DNA of 64,000 nucleotides from Mycolicibacterium pyrenivorans. GTDB taxonomy: Bacteria; Actinomycetota; Actinomycetes; Mycobacteriales; Mycobacteriaceae. The stretch spans positions 62,001 through 126,000 of the forward strand of contig NZ_JACKSH010000089.1 of the NCBI RefSeq assembly GCF_025821625.1, written 5' to 3'. Positions 37,216 to 46,077 of this stretch are shown here, in pieces (the first letter of the stretch is position 1; each line of letters starts with the position of its first letter). The translations under genes and the position numbers were made by a program. The notes under the pieces are model-generated. The model saw nothing but the letters and a program-made list of their open reading frames with translations. It was not told the origin of the DNA and did not search any database.

Positions 37216-37860
37216 TCATCGGCCGGGTCGGGTGAAGAGCTTGGCGACCCGGCGCACCGCACGGGCGTCGCCGGTGATCGTGAGCCGGCCCTCGGCCACG
37301 AGGTCACCGACGCGGCCGGGGTCCAGCGCCGCCACCAGGGTCTCCGCGGCCGCGGTGAGCGTGACGTCGGCCGGGATGTCCTCGCCGACGGTGTCGATCC
37401 CGTCGGGTCCGATGACGACCGTGGCCGCGCCCTCCGGCATGACCAGGCGGAGCGTGACCGGTGGGCCGGCGCGGTCGTCGCGGACGTAGGCGCGGACCGC
37501 GCGGACCAGCCAGGCGGGCCGCACTGCGTCGTCGGGTCGACGTCTGTCCACCAGGTTCCTGCCCCACCGGGCGAGGGCGTTGACGACGTCCTCCAGCGCG
37601 TGGCCGTCGTCGGTGAGCTCGTAGACGGTTGCCGCCGCGGGCTTGGGCAGCGTGCGCTTGACCACCAGCCCGTGGTCCTCGAGTTCGCGCAGCCTGCGCG
37701 CAAGCATGTCGGTGGCGATCGGGGCCAGGGCGGTCGACAGGTCGCCATAGCGTTGCGGGCCCTCGAGGAGCTCACGCACGATCAGCAGCGCCCACCTGTC
37801 GCCGACGACGTCCAGGCTCCTGGCCACCGCACAGTACTGACCGTAGGAGCGTGACGACAC
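37216..37860 (-). CDS. HxlR-family regulator with C-terminal SCP2-like domain
   Basis: This protein of about 214 residues has an N-terminal HxlR winged helix (RSYGQYCAVARSLDVVGDRW, RELLEGPQRYGDLSTALAPI, ELTDDGHALEDV). A C-terminal extension of about 110 residues resembles a sterol-carrier type (SCP2) domain (AEGRLTITGDARAVRRVAKL). Classical HxlR proteins are only about 110 residues, so the extension may bind a lipid-like effector. GTG 37860 was chosen over a TTG 11 codons upstream. It is divergent from the DUF3237 gene, with an AT-rich gap of 97 bases. Confidence 0.85.
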   Translation of the reverse strand: MSSRSYGQYCAVARSLDVVGDRWALLIVRELLEGPQRYGDLSTALAPIATDMLARRLRELEDHGLVVKRTLPKPAAATVYELTDDGHALEDVVNALARWGRNLVDRRRPDDAVRPAWLVRAVRAYVRDDRAGPPVTLRLVMPEGAATVVIGPDGIDTVGEDIPADVTLTAAAETLVAALDPGRVGDLVAEGRLTITGDARAVRRVAKLFTRPGR

Positions 37861-37897
37861 GCAGGCGATGCTACCACTGCTTGATTTTTCCAACTAT

Positions 37898-37907
37898 ACA
37901 CTTGTGT
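37898..37907. promoter_or_regulatory. Candidate operator in the HxlR/DUF3237 divergent gap
   Basis: ACACTTGTGT is an inverted repeat (ACAC/GTGT around TT) in an AT-rich block of otherwise GC-rich DNA. On the plus strand TTGTGT (37902-37907) and TACTGT, 17 bases on, could be a promoter for the DUF3237 gene, so a repressor bound here would block it. Confidence 0.4.
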
Positions 37908-37957
37908 TTTCAGAGTAGCGATCGTACTGTTGTGGAAGACCCACCGAAAGGTGCACC

Positions 37958-38437
37958 GTGACAAGCACTCTGGTTGACATCGACGCCAGCCCCTCGCTGG
38001 AGCATCTGCTCGACATCCGCATCGAGTTCGACCCCCCGCAGATCTTCGCCACGCCGATCGGCACCAGGCTCACCTACGTCGTCAAGCGCGGTCGCTGCCA
38101 CGGCCCGCGCATCACCGGTGACGTCCTGCCCGGAGGCGGCGACTGGATCCTCTACGGCACCGACGGGGTCGCCCGGCTCGACGTGCGCGCGACCGTCCGC
38201 ACCGATGACGGCGCGCTGCTCCACCTCACCAGCACCGGCCGCGTCCAGATGGGCGCCGAAGCCACCAAGCGCTTCGCCGCTGGAGAGCTCATCCGCCACG
38301 ACGAGCTGACGGCCCGCTCCAGCCCGCTGTTCGACACCGACGACGAGCGCTACCGCTGGCTCAACGCGATCCACACCGTCGCCATCAACCAACTGTCGCT
38401 CACCGAGGTGCACTACCGCGTTTTCGCGGTCCGATGA
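37958..38437 (+). CDS. DUF3237 family protein
   Basis: This protein of 159 residues has the DUF3237 layout: EHLLDIRIEFDPPQIFATPI near the start, ITGDVLPGGGDWILYGTDG in the middle and a C-terminal YRWLNAIHTVA. The family is a beta-barrel of unknown function, common next to regulators in actinobacteria. The start GTG 37958 has GAAAGG just upstream. The divergent HxlR gene suggests repression by it. It ends 28 bases before the FAD oxidase. Confidence 0.85.
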   Translation: MTSTLVDIDASPSLEHLLDIRIEFDPPQIFATPIGTRLTYVVKRGRCHGPRITGDVLPGGGDWILYGTDGVARLDVRATVRTDDGALLHLTSTGRVQMGAEATKRFAAGELIRHDELTARSSPLFDTDDERYRWLNAIHTVAINQLSLTEVHYRVFAVR

Positions 38438-38465
38438 CGAGCCTCGGAGGCATACCATCGGGCGA

Positions 38466-39830
38466 ATGGAGTCCACGCTGGCGAGTCTCATCGCCGAGCT
38501 TCCCGACGGCACCGTCGTCACCGATCCCGACATCCTCGAGTCCTACCGACACGACCGTGCCGTCGATCCGAATGCCGGCACCCCGTTGGCGGTGGTGCGG
38601 CCGCGGCGCACCGAGGAGGTCCAGACCGTCCTGAGGTGGGCCACCGCCCACAAGATCGCCGTGGTTCCCCGCGGCATGGGCACCGGCCTGTCCGGTGGCG
38701 CGACCGCCCTCGACGGCGGCATCGTGCTGAGCACCGAGAAGATGCGCGACATCTCCGTCGACCCCGTCACCCGCACCGCCGTCGTGCAACCCGGACTGCT
38801 CAACGCCGAAGTGAAGAAGGCCGTCGCCGAGCACGGCATGTGGTACCCGCCGGACCCGTCGTCGTTCGAGATCTGCAGCATCGGCGGCAACATCGCCACC
38901 AACGCCGGCGGCCTGTGCTGCGTCAAGTACGGCGTCACCTCCGATTACGTGCTCGGGCTGCAGGTGGTACTGGCCGACGGCACCGCGGTGCGCCTGGGCG
39001 GGCCGCGGCTCAAGGACGTCGCGGGGCTGTCTCTGACCAAGCTGTTCGTCGGCAGCGAGGGCACGCTCGGGGTGGTCACCGAGGTGACGCTGAAGCTGCT
39101 GCCCGCTCAGCACCGCGGGTGCACGGTCGTGGCGACGTTCGACTCGGTGTCGGCCGCCTGTGATGCAGTGGCCGCCATCACCGGCAGGATCCGACCGTCC
39201 ATGCTGGAGTTCATGGACGGCGTCGCGATCAACGCCGTCGAGGACAAACTCAAGATGGGCCTGGACCGCAACGCCGCCGCGATGATGGTCGCCGCGACCG
39301 ACGACCGCGGACCCGCCGGTGTCGAGGACGCCGAGTACATGGCCGGCGTCTTCACCGAACATGGTGCGACAGAGGTGTTCTCGACCGACGACCCGGACGA
39401 GGGTGAGGCGTTCGTCGCCGCGCGCCGGTTCGCGATCCCGGCGGTGGAGGCGAAGGGTTCGCTGCTGCTCGAGGATGTCGGTGTTCCGCTGCCCGCACTG
39501 GCCGAACTCGTCAGCGGCGTCGAGAAACTCGCCGAGCAGCACGACCTGATGATCTCGGTGATCGCGCACGCCGGCGACGGCAACACCCATCCGTTGATCG
39601 TGTACGACCCCGCCGACGCCGCGATGACCGAACGGGCCAACAAGGCGTTCGGCGAGATCATGGACCTGGCGGTCGGCCTCGGCGGCACGATCACCGGCGA
39701 ACACGGCGTCGGCAGGCTCAAGCGCCCGTGGCTGGCCGGCTACCTGGGACCCGAGGCGATGGAGCTCAACCGCCGCATCAAGACCGCCCTCGACCCGGAC
39801 AACATCCTGAACCCGGGCGCGGCAATCTGA
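38466..39830 (+). CDS. FAD-linked oxidase, GlcD/D-lactate dehydrogenase-like (Rv1257c-type)
   Basis: This VAO-type flavoprotein has 454 residues. The FAD-binding half has VVPRGMGTGLSGGATALDGG and IGGNIATNAGGLCCVKYG. The C-terminal cap has IAHAGDGNTHPLIVYD and the end motif GEHGVGRLKRPWL. It oxidises a 2-hydroxy acid such as glycolate or D-lactate; which one cannot be told. The start ATG 38466 is the first in frame and gives a length equal to Rv1257c (455). It lies 45 bases before the P450 gene, but a good promoter sits in that gap, so the two may not be one transcript. Confidence 0.92.
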   Translation: MESTLASLIAELPDGTVVTDPDILESYRHDRAVDPNAGTPLAVVRPRRTEEVQTVLRWATAHKIAVVPRGMGTGLSGGATALDGGIVLSTEKMRDISVDPVTRTAVVQPGLLNAEVKKAVAEHGMWYPPDPSSFEICSIGGNIATNAGGLCCVKYGVTSDYVLGLQVVLADGTAVRLGGPRLKDVAGLSLTKLFVGSEGTLGVVTEVTLKLLPAQHRGCTVVATFDSVSAACDAVAAITGRIRPSMLEFMDGVAINAVEDKLKMGLDRNAAAMMVAATDDRGPAGVEDAEYMAGVFTEHGATEVFSTDDPDEGEAFVAARRFAIPAVEAKGSLLLEDVGVPLPALAELVSGVEKLAEQHDLMISVIAHAGDGNTHPLIVYDPADAAMTERANKAFGEIMDLAVGLGGTITGEHGVGRLKRPWLAGYLGPEAMELNRRIKTALDPDNILNPGAAI

Positions 39831-39839
39831 CGCCAGCTA

Positions 39840-39869
39840 TTGACACAGATAGGGTCTCTGTCGTACCCA
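39840..39869 (+). promoter_or_regulatory. Candidate promoter and operator of cyp130
   Basis: TTGACA at 39840-39845 and TACCCA at 39864-39869 are 18 bases apart. Between them ACAGATAGGGTCTCTGT (39845-39861) has 5-bp inverted arms, a possible operator for the co-encoded TetR regulator. Confidence 0.5.
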
Positions 39870-39875
39870 TAAGAC

Positions 39876-41117
39876 ATGACCGCGATTCTGTCTCAGAACT
39901 CGCCGGTGAGGTTCACGCCCGCCGACGCCGCGACCTGGCGCGAGCCGTGGCCGATGTACCGCGCCCTGCGCGATCACGATCCGGTCCACCACGTCATCCC
40001 AGAGGACAAGCCGGATCACGACTACTACGTGCTGTCCCGCCACGCCGACATCTGGGCCGCCGCCCGCGACCACGAGACGTTCTCATCCGCGCAGGGCCTG
40101 ACCGTCAACTACGGCGAACTGGACCTGATCGGGCTCGCCGACAACCCGCCGATGGTCATGCAGGACCCGCCCGTGCACACCGAGTTCCGCAAGCTGGTGT
40201 CGCGCGGCTTCACCCCCCGGCAGGTCGAGGCGGTCGAGCCCAAGGTTCGCCAGTTCGTCGTCGAACGAATCGAGGCGTTGCGCGCCAACGGCGGCGGCGA
40301 CATCGTCGCCGAACTCTTCAAACCGCTGCCGTCGATGGTGGTCGCGCACTATCTCGGCGTACCCGAGGAGGACCGCGGCCAGTTCGACGGGTGGACCGAC
40401 GCGATCGTCGCGGCCAACACCTCCGCGGGCGGCATCGGTGGAGCGCTCGACACTCTCGGCGATGCGCTCGGCGGCATGATGGCCTACTTCACGGCGCTGA
40501 TCGAGCGGCGGCGGACCGAACCCGAAGATGACACCGTGTCGCATCTCGTGGCCGCAGGCGTCGGCGCCGACGGCGACATCGCGGGGGTGCTGTCGATCCT
40601 GGCGTTCACGTTCACGATGGTCACCGGCGGCAACGACACCACCACCGGAATGCTGGGCGGGGCGGTGCAACTGCTGCACCAGCGGCCGGACCAGCGGCGT
40701 CTTCTGGTGGCGCAGCCCGAGCTGATACCCGATTCGGTCGACGAGTTCCTGCGGTTGACCTCGCCGGTACAGATGTTGGGCCGCACCGTGACCCGTGACG
40801 TCACCATCGGCGACGTCACCATCCCCGAAGGCCGCCGGGCGATGTTCCTCTACGGGTCGGCCAACCGCGACGAACGCCAATACGGGTCCGACGCAGGTGA
40901 ACTCGACATCACCCGCAGGCCGCGCAACATCCTGACGTTCAGCCACGGCGCCCACCACTGCCTCGGCGCAGCCGCGGCCCGCATGCAGTCTCGGGTGGCA
41001 CTCACCGAACTGCTCGCCCGGATCCCCGACTTCGAGGTCGACGAGTCCGGAATCGTCTGGGCCGGCGGCAGTTACGTGCGCCGTCCGGTGTCGGTGCCCC
41101 TCACGGTGATCACCTGA
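39876..41117 (+). CDS. cyp130: Cytochrome P450 CYP130
   Basis: This haem monooxygenase has 413 residues. The oxygen-activation helix has FTMVTGGNDTTTGM. The ExxR-type region is present (DEFLRLTSPVQMLGRTVTRD). The haem ligand is Cys at about 362 in FSHGAHHCLGAAAARMQ. The sequence and neighbours match Rv1256c (CYP130). The electron donor is not in this window. The stop overlaps the ATG of the TetR gene by one base, so both are made from one message. Confidence 0.94.
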   Translation: MTAILSQNSPVRFTPADAATWREPWPMYRALRDHDPVHHVIPEDKPDHDYYVLSRHADIWAAARDHETFSSAQGLTVNYGELDLIGLADNPPMVMQDPPVHTEFRKLVSRGFTPRQVEAVEPKVRQFVVERIEALRANGGGDIVAELFKPLPSMVVAHYLGVPEEDRGQFDGWTDAIVAANTSAGGIGGALDTLGDALGGMMAYFTALIERRRTEPEDDTVSHLVAAGVGADGDIAGVLSILAFTFTMVTGGNDTTTGMLGGAVQLLHQRPDQRRLLVAQPELIPDSVDEFLRLTSPVQMLGRTVTRDVTIGDVTIPEGRRAMFLYGSANRDERQYGSDAGELDITRRPRNILTFSHGAHHCLGAAAARMQSRVALTELLARIPDFEVDESGIVWAGGSYVRRPVSVPLTVIT

Positions 41118-41698
41118 TGGCGGGCGACTGGCTGGCGGCGCGCCGTACCGAGGTGGCCGCCGACCGCATCCTGGACGCGGCTGGCGAGTTGTTCGCCTCG
41201 AAGGAGGCGGCGACCGTCGGCATGCACGAGATCGCTTCGGCGGCAGGCTGTTCGCGCGCGACGCTGTACCGCTACTTCGAGAACCGCGAGGCCCTCTACA
41301 CCGCCTACGTCCACCGGGAGAGCTATCGGCTCTACCGTGAGATGACCGACCAGATCACGTCGATCACCGACCCGCGGGAGCGCCTGATCGAGGGCATGTT
41401 GTCGTCCCTGCGCAACGTCCGCGAAAGCCCGGCGCTGTCGTCGTGGTTCGCCACCACGCAGCGGCCGATCGGCGCGGAGATGGCCGAGGAGTCCCAGGTG
41501 ATCAAGGCGCTCACCGAGGCATTCGTCATCTCACTGGGGCCCGACGACGCCGAACTGGTCGCGCACCGCTCTCGCTGGCTGGTGCGAGTGATGACGTCGC
41601 TGATGCTGTTCCCCGGCCACGACGAGGCCGACGAGCGGGCGATGCTCGACGAGTTCGTCGTCCCGATCGTCCTGCCGAGCCGTCAGGCCACCCAGTAG
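41117..41698 (+). CDS. TetR-family regulator (Rv1255c-type)
   Basis: This protein has 193 residues. The N-terminal helix-turn-helix reads ADRILDAAGELFASKEAATV followed by MHEIASAAGCSRATLYRYFE, a clear TetR signature. The C-terminal domain is helical and would bind the effector. It is coupled to cyp130 by a one-base TGATG overlap. It likely controls the P450 operon through the dyad at 39845-39861. Its 3' end overlaps the convergent siderophore reductase gene by 16 bases. Confidence 0.92.
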   Translation: MAGDWLAARRTEVAADRILDAAGELFASKEAATVGMHEIASAAGCSRATLYRYFENREALYTAYVHRESYRLYREMTDQITSITDPRERLIEGMLSSLRNVRESPALSSWFATTQRPIGAEMAEESQVIKALTEAFVISLGPDDAELVAHRSRWLVRVMTSLMLFPGHDEADERAMLDEFVVPIVLPSRQATQ

Positions 41699-42399
41699 GC
41701 CTGCGCCTTGAGCGCCTTGCGGGCGATGTTGTAGTCCTCGCGGAGCAGCTTCGCGACCGCGCGCGTGGTGCGGTTGTCGCTGGCCACCCAGCCGAAATGG
41801 TCCGAGGCGTCGAACGCGGCCGACTCCACCGCCTGCACGAGAGCCTCACCGGCGTTCTTGCGATCGACCCATGTCACGCCGCTGGAGCGCGCGACGGGCA
41901 GCTGCTTGTCGTCGTCGTGCGCGACCTCCAGGAAGATGCGCGCAGGCGCGTCGCCGATGGCACCGAGCAGCGAGTTGATCGCAGGCAGGGACGCCGTGTC
42001 CCCGACGATGACATAACCCGCCGGCCGCGGTTCGGGCAGCGCGAAGTTGCTGCCGAGCACCGTGACCTCGATCGTGTCGCCGGGGGAAGCCTGCTCCGCC
42101 CAGCGCGACGCGACGCCGTCGTGCAGCGCGAACTCGATGTCCACCGTGTCATTGGCGGGGTCGGGGTTGACCAGCGTGTAGCCGCGCTGGTGCAGCTTGT
42201 CCCCGTCGGAGAACCACATCCTGATCCACATGGTCGGATGCAACGCCCGGTCTGCGAGCAGGCCGCCGGCCGCGAAGCTCAGTCGCAGGTAGTGCGGGCT
42301 GACCTCGGTGCGGGCGGTGACGGTCAGTTCGTAGTCTCCGGCGCGCAGCAGTTTCAGAACCGCACCCGCGAACCCGCGCGACTGCCTGGTGTCCGACAT
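41683..42399 (-). CDS. Siderophore-interacting FAD/NAD(P)H ferric reductase
   Basis: This flavoprotein has about 238 residues and belongs to the ViuB-type siderophore-interacting family. The FAD motif is RGYTLVNPDP near residue 85 and the NAD(P)H-binding start is VIVGDTASLPAINSLLGAIG. Such enzymes reduce Fe(III) in siderophores after uptake. ATG 42399 was chosen as the start; 42417 is an alternative. An IdeR-type iron box lies 28 bases upstream. The gene has no counterpart beside Rv1255c in M. tuberculosis, so it is an addition in this lineage. Confidence 0.9.
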   Translation of the reverse strand: MSDTRQSRGFAGAVLKLLRAGDYELTVTARTEVSPHYLRLSFAAGGLLADRALHPTMWIRMWFSDGDKLHQRGYTLVNPDPANDTVDIEFALHDGVASRWAEQASPGDTIEVTVLGSNFALPEPRPAGYVIVGDTASLPAINSLLGAIGDAPARIFLEVAHDDDKQLPVARSSGVTWVDRKNAGEALVQAVESAAFDASDHFGWVASDNRTTRAVAKLLREDYNIARKALKAQAYWVA

Positions 42400-42426
42400 G
42401 ACCCCTCGATCCGGCATAAGAAACAG

Positions 42427-42453
42427 ATACTTAGGTCAGCGTAACCTAAGTAT
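42427..42453. promoter_or_regulatory. IdeR iron box
   Basis: The core TTAGGTCAGCGTAACCTAA (42431-42449) matches the IdeR consensus TTAGGTTAGGCTAACCTAA at most positions. The dyad extends to perfect 10-bp arms (ATACTTAGGT and ACCTAAGTAT) with a 7-base centre. It sits just upstream of the siderophore reductase, so that gene should be repressed when iron is plentiful. Confidence 0.85.
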
Positions 42454-42476
42454 GTCGGGCCGGGGTCCGGCCCGCG

Positions 42477-43652
42477 TCACGACCGGACGCGGGTGAAGCG
42501 GTGCAGCAGCCAGGCCAGTGGGATGGTCGCCAGCAGCGTGCCCGCGAACAGCAACCACACCGAGCCGGTGTAGATGGGGAGCCGCAGGATCTCCACCATC
42601 ACCAACTCCATGACGATCAGGTGGATCAGGAAGATCTCGTAGGAGATCTCCCCGAGGAACACCATCGGACGGCTGGACAGCACCCGTGCGTACAGACCCT
42701 GCTGCTGCCCGCCCAGGGCCAGCGGGGCCACGAGAAGCGTGGCGATCACCGCGTAGAACGCGGTCTTGAACAGGGCGTCGCGCAACTCGGCTGGTGAGGT
42801 CGTCGGTTCTCCGCCGATCGGCGTGGACACGATGAAATAGCTGACGAGCGCCAGCGGGACACAGGCCAGCGCGTAGGCGCGCACCCCCAGCGGCTGCAGC
42901 ACCGCCAGCACCATCCCGCCGACGAACCACACCAGGTATCCCGGTAACCACAGTCGCGCACCGTCGGGCAGCCAGTCGGTGGTGTGCACCAGGATCAGCC
43001 ACGCCGGCGACACCATCGCCAGCCCGGCCAGCCCGGCCAGCAGCAGCCCCGGCCGCCACCGCCGCCGGCACAACAGCACCAGCAACACGTAGGCCAGAAG
43101 CGGCAGCACCACATAGAAGCCGACTTCGACCGCGAGGCTCCACATCTGGGTGAGGCCTTGGTGCAGAAACGAATACAGGTAGTTGTCGGTGTAGATCTGG
43201 GTGAGCGTGAGGTTGCGGAACAGCCCCTCCCAGGTGTGCCCGGGGTTGGGGCCCGCCATGCGGAAGTGGTACAGGAGATAGGCCCCGACGACGGTGACGG
43301 CGTAGGCCGGCATGATGCGGCGCACCCGATGCCACGCGTAGCGACGCACCGACGGCGCCGGATCGGCGGCGGAGTCGGACCGCCGACGACCATCTGCCGG
43401 CGCCGCGGCCTTGACCCACGGCGCGAACAACAGGAACCCCGAAAGCACGAAGAAGATCGGCACGCCGATCTCCATCCGGGAGTACACCAGCCCGACGTAG
43501 CCCTGCGGATACTTCCCGGTGGTGTATGCGGCGTGGGTCAGCATCACCAGCAGCGCCGCCACGGCGCGGATCCCGGTGAGCGAGTCGACGCGTCCGGCCG
43601 CGGTGATCGACTCGAGGCCGCCCTGCTCTTCGAGGTCCTTGGACACGGTCAT
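42477..43652 (-). CDS. Membrane acyltransferase, AT3 family (Rv1254-type)
   Basis: This integral membrane protein has 391 residues with about 10 predicted helices. The N-terminus VDSLTGIRAVAALLVMLTHA carries the conserved His of family 3 acyltransferases. IFFVLSGFLL and QMWSLAVEVGFYVVLPLLAY are the other typical motifs. It probably O-acylates a cell-envelope sugar or glycolipid. It follows deaD on the same strand with a 13-base gap, so it is likely co-transcribed. The acceptor is unknown. Confidence 0.9.
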   Translation of the reverse strand: MTVSKDLEEQGGLESITAAGRVDSLTGIRAVAALLVMLTHAAYTTGKYPQGYVGLVYSRMEIGVPIFFVLSGFLLFAPWVKAAAPADGRRRSDSAADPAPSVRRYAWHRVRRIMPAYAVTVVGAYLLYHFRMAGPNPGHTWEGLFRNLTLTQIYTDNYLYSFLHQGLTQMWSLAVEVGFYVVLPLLAYVLLVLLCRRRWRPGLLLAGLAGLAMVSPAWLILVHTTDWLPDGARLWLPGYLVWFVGGMVLAVLQPLGVRAYALACVPLALVSYFIVSTPIGGEPTTSPAELRDALFKTAFYAVIATLLVAPLALGGQQQGLYARVLSSRPMVFLGEISYEIFLIHLIVMELVMVEILRLPIYTGSVWLLFAGTLLATIPLAWLLHRFTRVRS

Positions 43653-43665
43653 GCGGCTGGGCGCC

Positions 43666-45357
43666 TCAATGCGACTTGCGGTGCCCCTTGGGCCCGCGCT
43701 CGGGTTCGAGATGGATCAGCTGTCCCTGGATCCTGGTGTGCTCCAACTTCTTCAGGGTCTCCTTGGACAGCTTCGCCGGCAGTTCCACCAGCGAGTGATC
43801 CGGCTTGATCGAGATGTGGCCGAAGTCGCTGCGGTGCAACCCGCCCTCGTTGGCGATGGCGCCCACGATCGCGCCGGGCATGACCTTGTGCCGCTTGCCG
43901 ACGGCGATGCGGTAGGTCGCGAGGTCGCTGCGGACCTCACGGCGCTTGCCCGGCGCCCGGTCGTCACGGCCGGGCCGGTCGGGGCGCTCGCGACGCTTCT
44001 CCGGCGGCGGCTCGGTCATCAGGAACTCGCCGCCGTCGCGGCTCTGCAACGCCAGCGCCGCGGCGATGTCGGCCATCGGCACGTCGTGGTCGCGCTCGTA
44101 ACCCTCGATCAGCTTGCGGAACATCTCGATTGCCGGAGACGCCAATGCCTCGGTGATCGAGTCGCGGAACTTCTCCACCCGCTGGGCGTTGACGTCGTCG
44201 ACCGACGGCAGCTGGCCCTCGACGAGCTTCTGCCGGGTGACCCGCTCGATCGAGTTGAGTAGATGTCGCTCCCGCGGGGTGACGAACAGCAGCGCCGTCC
44301 CCGACCGCCCGGCCCGCCCGGTGCGGCCGATGCGGTGCACGTACGACTCGGGGTCGTGCGGGATGTCGTAGTTCAGCACATGCGAGATGCGCTCGACGTC
44401 GAGCCCGCGTGCGGCCACGTCCGTCGCGATCAGGATGTCGAGCTTGCCGTCCTTGAGCGACGCGATGGTGCGCTCGCGCACGGCCTGCGGGATGTCGCCG
44501 TTGATGGCCGCCGCGGAAAAGCCCCGGGCGCGCAACTTCTCGGCGACCTCCTCGGTGGCCTGCTTGGTGCGGACGAACACGATCATCGCCTCGAACGGCT
44601 CGACCTCCAGCAGCCGGGTGAGCGCGTCCATCTTGCGCGCGCCGGACACCTGGATGTACCGCTGGGAGATGTTGTCCGCGGTTGCGGACTTGGATTCGAC
44701 CTTCACCTGCACCGGGTCGTGCAGGTACTTGGAGGTGATCTTGCGGATGGCCGGCGGCATGGTCGCCGAGAACAACGCGACCTGCTTGTACTCGGGGGTG
44801 CCCTCGAGAATGCGCTCGACGTCCTCGGCGAAGCCCATCTGAAGCATCTCGTCGGCCTCGTCGAGCACCAGGTAGTCCAGATGCGAGAGGTCGAGGCTGC
44901 GCTTCTCGAGGTGGTCGATGACCCGCCCCGGGGTGCCGACGACGATCTGGGCGCCACGCTTGAGCCCGGCCATCTGGGGCCCGTACGGGGAGCCGCCGTA
45001 GATCGGCAGGACGTTCACGGGCAGGTGCGCGCCGTAACGGCTGAACGCCTCGGCGACCTGCAGGGCGAGCTCACGGGTCGGTGCCAGGACCAGCGCCTGG
45101 GTGGTGCGGCTGGCGGTGTCGATCTTCGAGAGGATCGGGATCGCGAAGGCGGCCGTCTTCCCCGTTCCGGTCTGGGCGAGCCCGACGACGTCGGAGCCGG
45201 CAAGCATGGCCGGGATGGTCGCCGCCTGGATGGGCGAGGGCGTCTCATAACCGACATCCCCGACGGCCTGCAGCACCGAAGGGTGAATCTGCAGGTCGGC
45301 AAAGCTCAGGTCGCCGGGCAGGTCAACGCTGTCAGGCCCCTCATTGGAAGACGTCAT
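43666..45357 (-). CDS. deaD: DEAD-box RNA helicase DeaD/CsdA
   Basis: This ATP-dependent RNA helicase has 563 residues. Walker A is AQTGTGKT at about 61-68, the Walker B is DEAD at about 166-169, and SAT and the HRIGRTGRAG motif VI are present. The two RecA domains are followed by a charged linker and a C-terminal RNA-binding domain (VMPGAIVGAIANEGGLHRSD), as in DbpA/CsdA, and a basic end. It fits cold-shock ribosome assembly and RNA decay roles. It is divergent from lprE with a 60-base gap. Confidence 0.95.
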   Translation of the reverse strand: MTSSNEGPDSVDLPGDLSFADLQIHPSVLQAVGDVGYETPSPIQAATIPAMLAGSDVVGLAQTGTGKTAAFAIPILSKIDTASRTTQALVLAPTRELALQVAEAFSRYGAHLPVNVLPIYGGSPYGPQMAGLKRGAQIVVGTPGRVIDHLEKRSLDLSHLDYLVLDEADEMLQMGFAEDVERILEGTPEYKQVALFSATMPPAIRKITSKYLHDPVQVKVESKSATADNISQRYIQVSGARKMDALTRLLEVEPFEAMIVFVRTKQATEEVAEKLRARGFSAAAINGDIPQAVRERTIASLKDGKLDILIATDVAARGLDVERISHVLNYDIPHDPESYVHRIGRTGRAGRSGTALLFVTPRERHLLNSIERVTRQKLVEGQLPSVDDVNAQRVEKFRDSITEALASPAIEMFRKLIEGYERDHDVPMADIAAALALQSRDGGEFLMTEPPPEKRRERPDRPGRDDRAPGKRREVRSDLATYRIAVGKRHKVMPGAIVGAIANEGGLHRSDFGHISIKPDHSLVELPAKLSKETLKKLEHTRIQGQLIHLEPERGPKGHRKSH

Positions 45358-45417
45358 CGAGGTGGGAGTCTAGTGCCAATCGGCCACCTTTCCCGCCGCG
45401 CGCCTTCTCCGGCGCCG

Positions 45418-46029
45418 ATGACGGTGCCGGTACGGTGCGCTCTTGTGCAATGGGTGGCGGTGATCGGCATCCGGACAGTCGCCGTCGCGGGCGTCGCGGT
45501 GCTGACGCTCGCGGGATGCGGCTCGGGTGACTCGACGGCGTCCAAGACGCCGGGGCCGACTGCTGCGTCGGCGCCGCAGGAGACGTCGGCCGGCCCGGCG
45601 CCGCGACCGACGATCGACGGCGGCGCACCGGGATCGTCCGCGGGCGACGATCCGTGCGCGACCAACCTCGCCGCACCGGAGATCGTCAAGGCGGTCTCCG
45701 AGCTCCCCCGCGACCCGCGGAGCAACCAGGGCTGGAACCCCGAGCCGATCGCAGGCAACTACAACGAGTGCGCGCAGTTGTCGGCGGTGATCATCAAGGC
45801 CAACACGAACTCGGAGAATCCGAACACCCGGGCGCTGCTGTTCCACCGGGGGAAGTTCATCCCCACGGGCGTACCCGACACCTACGGCTTCAACGGGATG
45901 GACAGCGCCGAGACCACCGGCGACACCGTCGCGCTCATGTACTCCAGCGATATGCCCGGCCTCGACAGCGTGGTGAAGTTCCGCTGGAACGGCAGCGGGG
46001 TGGAGCTGATCGGCAACACGCCCGGCTGA
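45418..46029 (+). CDS. lprE: Lipoprotein LprE (Rv1252c-type)
   Basis: This secreted lipoprotein of about 203 residues has the lipobox LAGC with Cys at about 34. A Pro/Ser/Thr/Ala linker follows, then a domain with DPCATNLAAPEI and LPRDPRSNQGWNPEPIAGNY plus NECAQLSAV. The C-terminal FRWNGSGVELIGNTPG matches Rv1252c strongly. ATG 45418 is the first plausible start. Its role is unknown. It lies 48 bases before the Rv1251c-type helicase. Confidence 0.9.
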   Translation: MTVPVRCALVQWVAVIGIRTVAVAGVAVLTLAGCGSGDSTASKTPGPTAASAPQETSAGPAPRPTIDGGAPGSSAGDDPCATNLAAPEIVKAVSELPRDPRSNQGWNPEPIAGNYNECAQLSAVIIKANTNSENPNTRALLFHRGKFIPTGVPDTYGFNGMDSAETTGDTVALMYSSDMPGLDSVVKFRWNGSGVELIGNTPG

Positions 46030-46077
46030 GCATTTGCCGCAGGCCGGGGTGTCGGCGGGCTGGCCTACAGTGGCTGC

